From contig NZ_JACYMM010000002.1 in NCBI RefSeq assembly GCF_020858115.1, positions 62,001 to 126,000 of the forward strand: DNA of 64,000 nucleotides, written 5' to 3'. Position numbers and translations under genes: made by a program. The DNA comes from Janthinobacterium sp. FW305-129. Its GTDB lineage: Bacteria; Pseudomonadota; Gammaproteobacteria; Burkholderiales; Burkholderiaceae_D. Under the pieces are notes generated by a model. The model saw only the letters and a list, made by a program, of their open reading frames with translations, was not told the origin of the DNA and did not search any database. Shown here piece after piece: positions 29,397 to 39,162 of the stretch. The stretch's first letter is position 1, and each line of letters starts with the position of its first letter.

Positions 29397-29402
29397 TATA
29401 AT
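29397..29402 (+). promoter_or_regulatory. -10 element before tRNA-Arg
   Basis: TATAAT at 29397-29402, about 84 bases before the tRNA. A matching -35 at 16-18 bases is not obvious. Confidence 0.45.
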
Positions 29403-29485
29403 TGCGCTCGATCCGCGACACATGGGACGTCTTGCACGCCCCTTGCCGCCGGATCCGGCATGGCAGCTTGCCACGCCTGAGCGTC

Positions 29486-29560
29486 CTCCCCGTAGCACAA
29501 TGGATAGTGCACATGCCTCCTAAGCGTGGGATACTGGTTCGATTCCAGTCGGGGGGACCA
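29486..29560 (+). tRNA. tRNA-Arg (anticodon CCU)
   Basis: Folds as a full cloverleaf. The acceptor stem CTCCCCG pairs with CGGGGGG (one U-G pair), D stem GCAC/GTGC encloses AATGGATA, anticodon stem CATGC/GCGTG has loop CTCCTAA, and T stem ACTGG/CCAGT has loop TTCGATT. The anticodon is CCT, reading AGG. The encoded CCA follows the discriminator A. It lies alone between uup and the PEP-CTERM gene, on the opposite strand to both. Confidence 0.94.
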
Positions 29561-29632
29561 CGCATACGCCCGCGCCCTGCCGCGCCGCGTGCAATCGATT
29601 CATCCTGGAAACAAATCAACGCAGATCAATCC

Positions 29633-30373
29633 TCAAGCACGGGCTGCCCTGCGGCGCCAGCCTGCCAGCGAAACCAGGCCCAGCAGCAACAGCGCGTAGC
29701 TTGCCGGTTCCGGCACGGCGCTGACGCTAAAAACTTGCATGGCGCCAAAGGTGACATTCGGATAGGAGCCATACGGCGCGCCGTCGAGCAAGCTGGCGCC
29801 AAAGATGCCATTGACTGGATCGATGTACGAATAGCGCGAAGAAATCCCATTGCTGGTCAGGTCAGCCGACATGCCCAGGTCGGCGCCGATGCCGAACGTG
29901 GGACCGGCGTTGATGTCGTTAAAAGTTTGATATGCCCCCACCGAGTCGAGCGCATAGGTTTTCGGCGTCTGCCGGAAATGCTGGCCCGACGTCAGGTTGA
30001 AGATGAAGGCCGTGCGGTCGCGGTCTTCCGGCGTCATGTTGTAGTTGCCCGACGAATTCCAGCTTTGCGGGTTGTAGCCGCCCACCAGCCAGGTCTGGCC
30101 GGCGGCGTTGCTCGCCTGCATCACGGAAAACGTGCGTCCCTTGCCGTCGGCGGCCAGGTGAAAGTCGCGCGAGGTGTCGCCCGCCGCCTTCGTGTAGATG
30201 GCCGTCAGCGCCAGCGGCCCTTCGCCCAGCCAGGCGGACAGCTGCGCCTCCTGCGCGCCGTTGAGCAAGGACTGCGCCGAAGCGGCCGGAACGGTGCTGC
30301 CGCACAGCAAGGCAGCAGCGAGCAAGGTGACGGGCTGCAGCGCCTTGATTTTCAGCATGATTTGTTGTTGCAT
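29633..30373 (-). CDS. PEP-CTERM-anchored TLD-domain protein
   Basis: 246 residues. The ATG at 30373 has GGGGGAG close upstream. Signal peptide about 6-34 (LLAAALLCGSTVPAASA). Residues about 45-140 look like a TLD domain (YTKAAGDTSRDFHLAADGKG, WLVGGYNPQSWNSSG, TAFIFNL). The C-terminus VPEPASYALLLLGLVSLAGW, then RRR, is a textbook PEP-CTERM sorting signal: VPEP motif, membrane helix, arginine cluster. It is exported and probably processed by the exosortase encoded 11 kb away. Function of bacterial TLD domains is not known. Confidence 0.92.
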   Translation of the reverse strand: MQQQIMLKIKALQPVTLLAAALLCGSTVPAASAQSLLNGAQEAQLSAWLGEGPLALTAIYTKAAGDTSRDFHLAADGKGRTFSVMQASNAAGQTWLVGGYNPQSWNSSGNYNMTPEDRDRTAFIFNLTSGQHFRQTPKTYALDSVGAYQTFNDINAGPTFGIGADLGMSADLTSNGISSRYSYIDPVNGIFGASLLDGAPYGSYPNVTFGAMQVFSVSAVPEPASYALLLLGLVSLAGWRRRAARA

Positions 30374-30436
30374 CGCTCCCCCTGTGTGTTTGCCGTGAAT
30401 TTTCGGCATATCAATATAGCACATGGTGATATATTA

Positions 30437-30477
30437 ATTGCATTAATTTATTTCAATTGAAATGCAGTTAATGCAAT
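30437..30477. repeat. Nested AT-rich dyad upstream of the PEP-CTERM gene
   Basis: Outer arms ATTGCATTAA (30437-30446) and TTAATGCAAT (30468-30477) are perfect. Between them lies a second perfect palindrome, TTTCAATTGAAA (30451-30462). It lies between the ridA stop and the PEP-CTERM start, so it could be an operator for the latter. No T tract typical of a terminator. Confidence 0.7.
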
Positions 30478-30491
30478 AGTTTATACAGGCA

Positions 30492-30884
30492 TCATGGTGG
30501 CAGCACTGCCGTCACCTCGATCTCCACCCTGGCGCGATCCTCGATCAGGCCGGCAACCTGCACCGCCGTCATGGACGGGTAGTGCTTGCCGATCAGCTCG
30601 CGGTACGCCACGCCGATTTGCGGATACGCCGCCACATACTCTTTCTTGTCGAGCACATACCAGTTCATGCGCACGATGTGCTCGGGCAAGGCGCCCGCCT
30701 CGGCCAGCACGGCCACGATATTCTGTAGCGCCTGGCGCACCTGTCCCGCAAAATCGTCCGTATGGAACTGGCCTTGCGCATCCCAGCCTATCATGCCGCT
30801 GACGTACACCGTGCGTCCGCTGGCAGCCACGCCATTTGCATAGCCGCGCGGTCTTGCCCATCCGGGCGGTTGCAGCACTTGCAT
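30492..30884 (-). CDS. RidA family enamine/imine deaminase
   Basis: 130 residues. The ATG at 30884 follows GAGGAGA; upstream methionines to 30923 have weaker support. The RidA fold is evident from MQVLQPPGWARPRGYANGVA, VYVSGMIGWDAQGQF, QVRQALQNIVAVLAEAGAL and the late YPSMTAVQVAGL and ARVEIEVTAVLP. RidA proteins hydrolyse reactive enamines or imines to ketones and ammonia. As last gene of this operon it fits release of the amino group from a ring-reduced aminobenzoyl-CoA intermediate. The exact substrate is inferred. Confidence 0.88.
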   Translation of the reverse strand: MQVLQPPGWARPRGYANGVAASGRTVYVSGMIGWDAQGQFHTDDFAGQVRQALQNIVAVLAEAGALPEHIVRMNWYVLDKKEYVAAYPQIGVAYRELIGKHYPSMTAVQVAGLIEDRARVEIEVTAVLPP

Positions 30885-30919
30885 CGTGTTCTCCTCGTTG
30901 TCCATGCGGTTCATGCCGT

Positions 30920-32080
30920 TCATGCGTTGGCCGCCTCGCGCAGCAGTTCGCGCGCGATGATCAATTGCTGTACTTCGCTGGCACCCTCGTAGATGCGCAA
31001 GGCGCGGATTTCACGGTACAGGCGCTCGACCGGATGGTCGCTCACCACACCCATGCCGCCGAACAGCTGCACGGCCGCATCGATCACCTGCTGCGCCGTT
31101 TCCGTGGCCGTCAGCTTGGCCATCGCCGCTTCCTTTGTCACCTTGCGGCCCTGGTCGCGTTGCCAGGCGGCGCGGTAGGTGAGCAGCGCGGCCGCGTCGA
31201 TGCCGGTGGCCATCTGCGCTAATTTTGCCTGCGTCAGCTGGAAGTCCGCCAGGGTCTGGCCGAACATCTGGCGCTTTGTCGCGTGGCGCAGCGCCTCGTC
31301 GAAGGCGCGCCGCGCAAAGCCCAGCGCGGCGGCGGCCACCGAGGTGCGGAAGACATCGAGCGTGGCCATCGCCACCTTGAAACCCTGCCCCGCCTCGCCC
31401 AGGCGCTGCGAGACAGGCACGCGGCAGTGATTGAAACGCAGGCGCGCCAGCGGATGCGGCGCGATGACGGCGATGCGCTCGGCGATTTCCAGCCCGGGAT
31501 TGTCGGCGTCGACGATGAAGGCGCTGATGCCGCGCGCGCCCGGCGCCTCGCCCGTGCGGGCGAACACCACGTAAAAGTCGGCGATGCCGCCGTTCGAGAT
31601 CCACGTCTTTTCGCCGTCGAGCACATAGTCGTCGCCATCGCGGCGCGCCGCGCACGCCATGGCCGCCACGTCGGAGCCGGCCTGCGGCTCCGACAGGGCA
31701 AACGCGGCGATGCGCTTGCCGCTGGCCACGTCCGGCAAATAGCGCGCCTTGTTCTGCGCGCTGCCGAACAGGCCGATGGCGCCCGAACCGAGTCCCTGCA
31801 TGGCAAAAGCGAAATCGGCCAGGCCGTTATGGCGCGCCAGGGTTTCGCGCATCAGGCAAATGGCGCGCGTGTCGATCTTGCCATCGGTGCCGGTGGCGTA
31901 GGCCAGCCAGCCGCCCTGCCCCAATTGCGCCACCAGCGCGCGGCAGGCCGCATCGACGTCGCCGCCATGGGCGCCATCAAGGTGCTGCGTCGCCCAGGCA
32001 TCGAGCTCAGACTCAAGCTCGGCATGCCGCGCTTCGAAAAACGGCCAGTCCAGGTAAGTCGTATCGCGTGTATGTTGCAT
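30920..32080 (-). CDS. Acyl-CoA dehydrogenase
   Basis: 386 residues, the usual length. N-terminal helical domain, middle domain with [15 protein letters not shown] and [19 protein letters not shown], and C-terminal helices ending [20 protein letters not shown] with the catalytic base Glu365. FAD-dependent alpha-beta oxidation of an acyl-CoA thioester. It begins one base after the enoyl-CoA hydratase stop and, with it and the SDR, makes a beta-oxidation set for ring-cleavage or alicyclic CoA intermediates. Confidence 0.93.
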   Translation of the reverse strand: MQHTRDTTYLDWPFFEARHAELESELDAWATQHLDGAHGGDVDAACRALVAQLGQGGWLAYATGTDGKIDTRAICLMRETLARHNGLADFAFAMQGLGSGAIGLFGSAQNKARYLPDVASGKRIAAFALSEPQAGSDVAAMACAARRDGDDYVLDGEKTWISNGGIADFYVVFARTGEAPGARGISAFIVDADNPGLEIAERIAVIAPHPLARLRFNHCRVPVSQRLGEAGQGFKVAMATLDVFRTSVAAAALGFARRAFDEALRHATKRQMFGQTLADFQLTQAKLAQMATGIDAAALLTYRAAWQRDQGRKVTKEAAMAKLTATETAQQVIDAAVQLFGGMGVVSDHPVERLYREIRALRIYEGASEVQQLIIARELLREAANA

Positions 32081-32081
32081 C

Positions 32082-32936
<855 letters not shown>

Positions 32937-32938
32937 GC

Positions 32939-33460
32939 TCAGTCCTTTAGAGGGGTGTTATTCAACTGCTGCTTCATGTGCGACAGCAGGTCGATCAATT
33001 GGTTTTTGTCGTCCGGTGTCACGCCGTGCAGCAGTTCGGCGATCCAGCCTTCATGCACGCGCGCCATCTCGTCGAAGGCGCGCCGGCCCGCTGGCGTCAG
33101 CTTGACGCTGTACGAGCGGCGGTCTTTCGGGTCGACCACGCGCGCCACCAGCTTTTCCTGCTCCAGCTGGTCGGTGATGCCCGTGATATTGCCGCCCGTG
33201 ACCATCATGCGCTTGGACAGCTCGCCCATGCGCAAACCTTCGGGAAAGCGCTCCAGCTGCGCCATCAGGTCGAAGCGGGGCAAGGTGATGCCGAAGCTGG
33301 CGCGCAGTCGCGTGCGCACCTCGTTTTCGATTTTCACCGTGCACGAGAGCATGCGCAGCCACAGCTTGAGCGACTGATGGTGGTCTTGCGTCAGGCGGCT
33401 GGACAGGTCCAGTACCGGTTGTTCTTGCGCGTCAGCGCTTTCTTTATCCATGATCTTCAT
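32939..33460 (-). CDS. MarR family transcriptional regulator of the aryl-CoA operon
   Basis: 173 residues from ATG 33460 (or 33451). A winged helix-turn-helix lies at about 65-130 ([40 protein letters not shown]) and the wing is [18 protein letters not shown], all typical of MarR. It sits inside the catabolic operon, between SDR and enoyl-CoA hydratase, so it is likely autoregulated. MarR proteins of aromatic-acid operons commonly release DNA on binding the aryl-CoA. The palindrome at 38320-38339 in the operon promoter is the obvious operator candidate. Confidence 0.9.
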   Translation of the reverse strand: MKIMDKESADAQEQPVLDLSSRLTQDHHQSLKLWLRMLSCTVKIENEVRTRLRASFGITLPRFDLMAQLERFPEGLRMGELSKRMMVTGGNITGITDQLEQEKLVARVVDPKDRRSYSVKLTPAGRRAFDEMARVHEGWIAELLHGVTPDDKNQLIDLLSHMKQQLNNTPLKD

Positions 33461-33464
33461 TCCG

Positions 33465-34265
33465 TTACATGACTTCGCCGCCGGCGACGGCGATCGATTG
33501 TCCATTCATGGCGGACGACGCGGGCAGGCAAAGCCACGCCACCGCATCGGCCACTTCCTGCGGCTGCACCAGCCGCTGCTGCGGATTGGCTGCCGCCAGT
33601 TCCGCGCGCGCCGCCTCTTCGCCGCGCCCCGTCTTGCGCACGATGTTCTGCACGGCCTGCGCCACCATCTCCGTTTCCGTATAACCGGGGCAGACGGCGT
33701 TGACGGTGACGCCGCGCGGCGCCACTTCCAGCGCCAGCGCGCGCGTCAGGCCGATCACGCCATGCTTGGCGGCGACATAGGCGCTGACGTAACGATAGCC
33801 TTTCAGGCCCGCCGTCGACGCCACGTTGACGATGCGTCCCCAACCCGCTTCCAGCATGGCCGGCAGGACGGCCTGGCAGCAGTGGAACACGCCCGTCAGG
33901 TTCACGGCCAGCATCTGCTGCCAGATGGCGGCGTCCGTCTTGCCGAACGGCGCCGCATGCGCCTGACCCGCGTTATTGATCAATACATCGATACGGCCGA
34001 AATGCGCGGCGGCCTGCGCGAAACCCGCCTGCACGGACGCTTCCACGCTCACGTCAAGCACGCAGATGGCCACCCTCCCCGCATGGCCCGCCTCTTCCAG
34101 CTGCATGCGCGCGCGCGCCAGCCGCGCGCCGTCGCGCCCGGCCAGGGTGACCCGGGCGCCCGCGTCCAGCAAGGCGCCCGCGCAGGCCAGGCCGATGCCG
34201 CTCCCGGCGCCCGTCACCAGCGCATGTTTTTCTGACAGCGTGTCCATCAATGCTTGCTTGCTCAT
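33465..34265 (-). CDS. Short-chain dehydrogenase/reductase, probable 3-hydroxyacyl-CoA dehydrogenase
   Basis: 266 residues. Classical SDR: cofactor motif VTGAGSGIGLACA (TGxxxGIG), NNAG, catalytic serine in VNVASTAGLKGYRYVSAYVAAKHG with the Y-x3-K pair, and the C-terminal MNGQSIAVAGGEVM. In this operon it probably oxidises the 3-hydroxyacyl-CoA produced by the hydratase. It starts two bases after the stop of the monooxygenase gene. Confidence 0.9.
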   Translation of the reverse strand: MSKQALMDTLSEKHALVTGAGSGIGLACAGALLDAGARVTLAGRDGARLARARMQLEEAGHAGRVAICVLDVSVEASVQAGFAQAAAHFGRIDVLINNAGQAHAAPFGKTDAAIWQQMLAVNLTGVFHCCQAVLPAMLEAGWGRIVNVASTAGLKGYRYVSAYVAAKHGVIGLTRALALEVAPRGVTVNAVCPGYTETEMVAQAVQNIVRKTGRGEEAARAELAAANPQQRLVQPQEVADAVAWLCLPASSAMNGQSIAVAGGEVM

Positions 34266-34266
34266 G

Positions 34267-36657
34267 TCATCCTTCCAGCAGCCGCGCGGCCACCTGTTGC
34301 GGGGTCAAGCCCGTATTGGCGGCAGCCAGTTGCCGCTCGCGCTGCAGATTGCGCTCCAGCTGCTGCTGGCCCGGACGGTACTGTTTCGGCCACGCGGCTG
34401 CCCCGCCGCTGTAGCCGATGCGCGCCATTTCCGTCAGGATCCAGGCCGGGTTGGCCAGGTGCGGGCGGCCCACGGCGCACAGGTCGGCGCGCCCGGCGGC
34501 GATGATGCTGTTGGCGTGGTCGGCTTCAAAGATCGAACCGACGGCCATGCTGGCGATGCCTGCCTCGTTGCGCACGCGGTCGGCGAACGGCGCCTGGAAC
34601 ATGCGCCCGTACACGGGCCGTTCGAGCTTGCTGACCTGGCCCGAGGAGCAGTCGATCAGGTCGGCGCCGGCCTGCTTGAACAGGCGCGCGATGACGACGG
34701 CGTCATCGGGCGTGATGCCGCCGTCGACCCAGTCGTGGGCCGAAATGCGCACGCTCATCGGTTTATTCTGCGGCCAGGCGGCGCGCATGGCGCGGAACAC
34801 GCGCAGCGGATAACGGCAGCGGTTTTCCAGGCTGCCGCCATACTCGTCCGTGCGGCGGTTGGTCAGCGGCGAGATAAAACTCGACAACAGATAGCCGTGC
34901 GCGCAATGCAGTTCCAGCCAGTCGAAACCGGCGACGGCCGCGGCCAGGGTGGCGCGCACGAAGTCCTGCTCGATGCGCGCCAGGTCGCTTTCCGTGGCCG
35001 CGCGCGCCGTTTGCGACACGCCGGCCAGGTATTGCTGTTCCGAGGCCGAGGTCAAAGGCCAGTTGCCCTCCCTGAGCGGCTGGTCGATGCCGTCCCACAT
35101 GGGCCGCGTCGAGCCTTTCGCGCCCGCGTGGCCCAATTGCAGGGCGATCTTCGCATCGCTGTTGGCATGCACAAAGTCGACGATGCGGCGCCAGGCCTGC
35201 GTGTGCGCCTCGCTGTACATGCCGGGGCAGGCGGGCGTGATGCGCGCGTCGGCCGACACGCACGTCATCTCGGCAAACACGAGGCCGGCGCCGCCCATGG
35301 CGCGCGCGCCCAGGTGCATCAGGTGGTAGTCGCCCGCCACGCCATCGACGGCGCTGTACTGCGCCATCGGCGAGACGGCGATGCGGTTTTTCAGCAGCAC
35401 GCCGCGCAGCTTGAACGGCGTGAGCATGGGTGGCACGGCCTGATCCGGCAAAGGTACTTGCGGAAATACAACGCCGGCCTGCTCGCCGGCGCGCCGCGCC
35501 AGCCACAGTTCATAGCCGGCCACGTAGGCGGGATCGCGCAGGCGCAGGTTTTCGTGCGAGATGCGCTGGCTGCGCGTGAGCATGGAATAGGCGAACTGCG
35601 GCGCGTCCATGGCGCTGTAGCGCTCGACGTTTTCAAACCACTCCATGGAATTGCGCGCCGCGCTCTGGATTTTCAGCACCTCGATGGCGCGCAACTGCTG
35701 GTAGGCGGCCAGCGCAGCATCCGTATCCCCATGCTGGCCGAAGCAGCGCGCCAGCTCGATGGCGTCTTCCAGCGCCAGCTTGGTGCCGGAACCGATCGAA
35801 TAATGCGCCGTATGGGCCGCGTCGCCCATCAGCACCACGGGCACGCCATCCTGTACATGCACCCATTCCCGGCAGACGATGCGCGGGAAGGTGATCCACT
35901 GCGCCGAGCCGCGCAAGTGCGGCGAATTGCTCAGCAAACCGTGGCCATCGAGTTCCCCGGCGAACAGCGCTTCGCAAAAGGCGATGCCCTCTTCCTGGCT
36001 CATGGCGTCCAGTCCCGCCGCGCGCCACACGTGTTCGGGCGTTTCGACGATAAAGGTCGAGGTCTCGCCGTCGTATTGATAGATATGCGCCTGGAACCAG
36101 CCGAATTCCGTCTGGCGGAAGGCAAACGTGAAGGCCTCGAATTTCTTGCGCGTGCCCAGCCAGACGAAGCGGCAATGGCGCTGGTCGATCTCGGGCTGGT
36201 AGCTGGCCGCATAGCGCGTGCGGATGCGGCTGTTCAAGCCGTCGCTGGCGATCACCAGCTCGGCGCCGTACTGGCGCGCGATGGCCTGGTCGTCCCGCAC
36301 TTCCGTCTCGAACACCAGCTGCACGCCGAGTTCCTCGCAGCGCGCCTGCAGGATATTGAGCAGGCGCTTGCGGCCGATGCCGCAAAAGCCATGGCCCCCG
36401 GAGCGCACGGTCTGGCCCTTGAAGTGGATTTCGATATCATCCCAGTGGTTGAACGCCTGCAGGATGGCGCGCGCCGTCGGCTCGTCCGCGTTGGCCAGGT
36501 TGCCCAGGGTCTGGTCGGAAAACACCACGCCCCAGCCAAACGTGTCGTACGGGCGGTTGCGCTCGATGACGGTGATGCGGTGGTCCGGGTTCTGCTTTTT
36601 CATGAGCAGGCTGAAATACAGGCCGGCGGGGCCGCCGCCGATGCAGACGATATTCAT
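34267..36657 (-). CDS. Bifunctional aryl-CoA monooxygenase/reductase (2-aminobenzoyl-CoA or salicylyl-CoA type)
   Basis: 796 residues, two fused enzymes. Residues 1 to about 385 are a flavin monooxygenase: [20 protein letters not shown] and [20 protein letters not shown] for FAD binding. Residues about 400-785 are an Old Yellow Enzyme-like FMN reductase: [31 protein letters not shown] and [19 protein letters not shown]. This fusion is the layout of 2-aminobenzoyl-CoA monooxygenase/reductase, which hydroxylates and reduces the ring without oxygenolytic cleavage; databases often label it salicylyl-CoA 5-hydroxylase. The ridA and ligase neighbours favour anthranilate. Overlaps the ligase stop by four bases. 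Confidence 0.88.
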   Translation of the reverse strand: MNIVCIGGGPAGLYFSLLMKKQNPDHRITVIERNRPYDTFGWGVVFSDQTLGNLANADEPTARAILQAFNHWDDIEIHFKGQTVRSGGHGFCGIGRKRLLNILQARCEELGVQLVFETEVRDDQAIARQYGAELVIASDGLNSRIRTRYAASYQPEIDQRHCRFVWLGTRKKFEAFTFAFRQTEFGWFQAHIYQYDGETSTFIVETPEHVWRAAGLDAMSQEEGIAFCEALFAGELDGHGLLSNSPHLRGSAQWITFPRIVCREWVHVQDGVPVVLMGDAAHTAHYSIGSGTKLALEDAIELARCFGQHGDTDAALAAYQQLRAIEVLKIQSAARNSMEWFENVERYSAMDAPQFAYSMLTRSQRISHENLRLRDPAYVAGYELWLARRAGEQAGVVFPQVPLPDQAVPPMLTPFKLRGVLLKNRIAVSPMAQYSAVDGVAGDYHLMHLGARAMGGAGLVFAEMTCVSADARITPACPGMYSEAHTQAWRRIVDFVHANSDAKIALQLGHAGAKGSTRPMWDGIDQPLREGNWPLTSASEQQYLAGVSQTARAATESDLARIEQDFVRATLAAAVAGFDWLELHCAHGYLLSSFISPLTNRRTDEYGGSLENRCRYPLRVFRAMRAAWPQNKPMSVRISAHDWVDGGITPDDAVVIARLFKQAGADLIDCSSGQVSKLERPVYGRMFQAPFADRVRNEAGIASMAVGSIFEADHANSIIAAGRADLCAVGRPHLANPAWILTEMARIGYSGGAAAWPKQYRPGQQQLERNLQRERQLAAANTGLTPQQVAARLLEG

Positions 36658-38273
36658 GGGGTGTCCGTGCGAAGTTTGAAGCGCTGCAGCTTGCCCGTTT
36701 CCGTGCGCGGCAACGCAGGCAGGAAGCGGATGGCGCGCGGGTATTTATACGGGGCGATCTGCTGGCGCACGAAGTCCTGCAATTCGGCTGCCAGGGCATC
36801 GCCGGGCTGGAAACCATCTTTCAGCACCACGTGCGCCTCGACGATCTGGCCGCGCTCGGCATCGGCGCGCCCGACCACGCCGCATTCGGCCACGGCCGGG
36901 TGGCGCAGCAGCGCCTCTTCCACTTCCGGGCCGGCGATGTTGTAGCCGGCCGAGACGATCATGTCGTCGCTGCGCGAGCGGTAATAGAAATAGCCGTCGG
37001 CATCCATCTCGAAGGTGTCGCCCGTCAGGTTCCAGCCGTTCTGCACGTATTCGCGCTGGCGCGGGTCGGACAGGTAGCGGCAGCCGGTGGGGCCTTTCAC
37101 GGCCAGGCGGCCCGTCACGCCGGGCGGCTGCGGCACGCCGGCGTCGTCGACGATGCATGCCTGGTAGCCGGGGATGGCCTTGCCGATGGCCCCGCGGCGG
37201 ATGCCCTCGCCCGTGGCGGAAATGAAGATGTGCAGCATCTCGGTGGCGCCGATGCCGTCCGTCATGGCCAGTCCCGTCGCCGCCTGCCAGGCGTCGCGCG
37301 TGGCCAGCGGCAGCGCTTCGCCGGCCGACACGCACAAGCGCAGGCTGCGCAGCTCGTAACTGGCCGCCAGGGGCGCCATCTGGCGGTAAAAGGTGGGCGC
37401 CGTGAAGCAGATGGTGGCCTGATAGGCGCCGATGGCGCGCAGCAGCGCGTCGGGCGTGAGTTTTTCCAGCAGCACGGCGCAAGCGCCAAAGCGCAGGGGA
37501 AACAGCAGCAGGCCGCCCAGGCCAAAAGTAAAAGCCAATGGCGGCGTGCCGATGAAGATATCGTCGGCGCGCACCTGCAGCATGGAGCGGGGAAAGCAGT
37601 CGCAGATGGCCAGCAGGTCGCGCTGCATGTGCATGGTGCCCTTGGGGACGCCCGTCGTGCCCGAGGTAAAGCTGATCAGGCAAACGTCGTCGGCCGCCGT
37701 GTCGCATGCGGCAAAGGGGGCGGCGTGGGCCGCCATGCGCCGTTCCAGTTCCGCGTCGTCGGCGCCAAAGCACAGCATGGCCGGCAGGCCGGGCACGCCG
37801 TCGAGTTCCCCGCGCAAGCCCTGCGCGCACAGCACGGCGTTCACTTCCGCCTTGGCCAGGATGGTGGACAGTTCGCGCGCGCGCAGCAGCGGCATGGTCG
37901 GCACGGCGATGCAGCCAGCCTTCAGCACGGCCAGCAGGCAGGCGGCCATCATCGGGGTATTCGCGCCGCGCAGCAAGACGCGGTTGCCGGGAATCAGGCG
38001 CAGGTCGCCGCGCAATACGTGGGCGATGCGGTCGACCTGCCGCGCCAGCTGCGCGTAGGTCCAGCGCTGGCCGTCGGCAAGGATGGCGGTGCGCTCGCCG
38101 CCACCGTTGGCGACGGCCGCATCGAGCAGCGCGGCGACGCAATTGAGACGCGCCGGATACTGCAGCTCGGGCAGCTCAAGGCACAGCTGCGGCCAGAGTG
38201 CGCGCGGCGGCAAGTGCGCGCGCGCAAAGTCGTCCTGGGGAGTGGCGGTGGTAGGCGAAGGGTCGCTGCTCAT
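36654..38273 (-). CDS. Benzoate-CoA ligase family protein, probable 2-aminobenzoate-CoA ligase
   Basis: 539 residues. AMP-forming acyl-CoA synthetase: P-loop [19 protein letters not shown], the A5-type [36 protein letters not shown] and the C-terminal lysine motif [23 protein letters not shown] is what benzoate/2-aminobenzoate ligases show. It activates an aromatic acid with ATP and CoA as entry step of the pathway. I chose ATG 38273 because AGGA lies 5 bases upstream; 38279 is the alternative. First gene of the operon. Confidence 0.88.
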   Translation of the reverse strand: MSSDPSPTTATPQDDFARAHLPPRALWPQLCLELPELQYPARLNCVAALLDAAVANGGGERTAILADGQRWTYAQLARQVDRIAHVLRGDLRLIPGNRVLLRGANTPMMAACLLAVLKAGCIAVPTMPLLRARELSTILAKAEVNAVLCAQGLRGELDGVPGLPAMLCFGADDAELERRMAAHAAPFAACDTAADDVCLISFTSGTTGVPKGTMHMQRDLLAICDCFPRSMLQVRADDIFIGTPPLAFTFGLGGLLLFPLRFGACAVLLEKLTPDALLRAIGAYQATICFTAPTFYRQMAPLAASYELRSLRLCVSAGEALPLATRDAWQAATGLAMTDGIGATEMLHIFISATGEGIRRGAIGKAIPGYQACIVDDAGVPQPPGVTGRLAVKGPTGCRYLSDPRQREYVQNGWNLTGDTFEMDADGYFYYRSRSDDMIVSAGYNIAGPEVEEALLRHPAVAECGVVGRADAERGQIVEAHVVLKDGFQPGDALAAELQDFVRQQIAPYKYPRAIRFLPALPRTETGKLQRFKLRTDTP

Positions 38274-38319
38274 GCTCATCCTGGCTGGTAGCGGGCGCGT
38301 GCACATGGCCCGGAAGCAG

Positions 38320-38350
38320 ATACTTTAAACCTAAAGTATTTTCCCGGCAA
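38320..38350 (-). promoter_or_regulatory. Promoter with overlapping operator of the aryl-CoA operon
   Basis: On the minus strand TTGCCG (38350-38345) and TAAAGT (38327-38322) are spaced by exactly 17 bases. Overlapping the -10 and spacer is a perfect inverted repeat, ATACTTTA-AACC-TAAAGTAT (38320-38339). Such a site inside the promoter is what a MarR-type repressor would occupy, and the operon encodes one. Confidence 0.7.
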
Positions 38351-38366
38351 GCGGAAAACAGCAGAT

Positions 38367-39077
38367 TCAGTCGATCCCGTCCTGCTGCCGCAGCAAACGC
38401 GCCTGCTGCGCCACGCTGCGCGCCAGCGCGGCCAGGGCCGCCTGTATCTGCTCGCCATCGAGCACCGAGGCCTGCAGCAGGGCCATCATCTCCGCCTCCG
38501 CGCCATGCAAGCCGAGGGTGCGGCAACCGAGGTGCAGCCGTTCGAGCTGCTGGCGCGCCTGCGCCGGTTCGCCGCGCGCCAGCAAGGCGTCGACCTGCTC
38601 GCTGGCGGCGCCGATCTGCCCCTGGAAGCCCGTCAAGTAGGCCAGCAAGCGTTCGCCGTCGATGCCCAGCCGCTGCAGGGTGTCGCGCGGCGCCTCGGCC
38701 GGCAAGGCGGAGACGTCGAAGCAGGCGTCGATATGCTGGCGCACCTGCTCCGGCTGGAAGGGCTTGACGATATAGCCGGCGGCGCCGGCCTGCACGGCGT
38801 CGCGCACCGTGTCGTGGTCATTCGCCGACGACACGAGCACCAGCGGCATGGCGTCGAGCGCGCTGTCGGAGCGGATTTTCTGCAGCAGCTCCATGCCGGA
38901 CAGGCGCGGCATGCGCAAGTCGCAGAAGCACAGCGCGGGGCGCAAGCCGCCTTCGAGCTGCTCCCACGCCGCCGCGCCATCTTCGGCTTCCACGATATCG
39001 TGCACGCCGCAGCTGTCGATCAGATGCATCAATACCATGCGCGACACGACATCATCGTCAACCACCAGTACTTTCAT
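38367..39077 (-). CDS. Response regulator with CheY-like receiver and helical C-terminal domain
   Basis: 236 residues, ATG at 39077 preceded by GGAGAAA. Receiver domain 1-120: acidic pocket VVDDD, phospho-acceptor Asp53 in FCDLRMPRLSG, and Lys105 in GYIVKPF. The rest (about 145-236) is helical, with no DNA-binding motif. The segment QQLERLHLGCRTLGLHGAEA is weakly like an HPt helix bundle, but I cannot confirm a phospho-histidine. It lies 85 bases after the hybrid kinase gene and is likely its output partner. Confidence 0.87.
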   Translation of the reverse strand: MKVLVVDDDVVSRMVLMHLIDSCGVHDIVEAEDGAAAWEQLEGGLRPALCFCDLRMPRLSGMELLQKIRSDSALDAMPLVLVSSANDHDTVRDAVQAGAAGYIVKPFQPEQVRQHIDACFDVSALPAEAPRDTLQRLGIDGERLLAYLTGFQGQIGAASEQVDALLARGEPAQARQQLERLHLGCRTLGLHGAEAEMMALLQASVLDGEQIQAALAALARSVAQQARLLRQQDGID

Positions 39078-39162
39078 TGCTTTCTCCATTGCCGGCGGCA
39101 TCAGGGGCCTGGCCGTATTCTACCCAGTTTCGCCGCGCGCCCGATGGCCGGCATTGCCTATT

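Noticed and set aside
29486-29560. Integrated element at the tRNA-Arg gene
   Set aside because: No integrase gene and no repeat of the tRNA 3' end were seen in the window.
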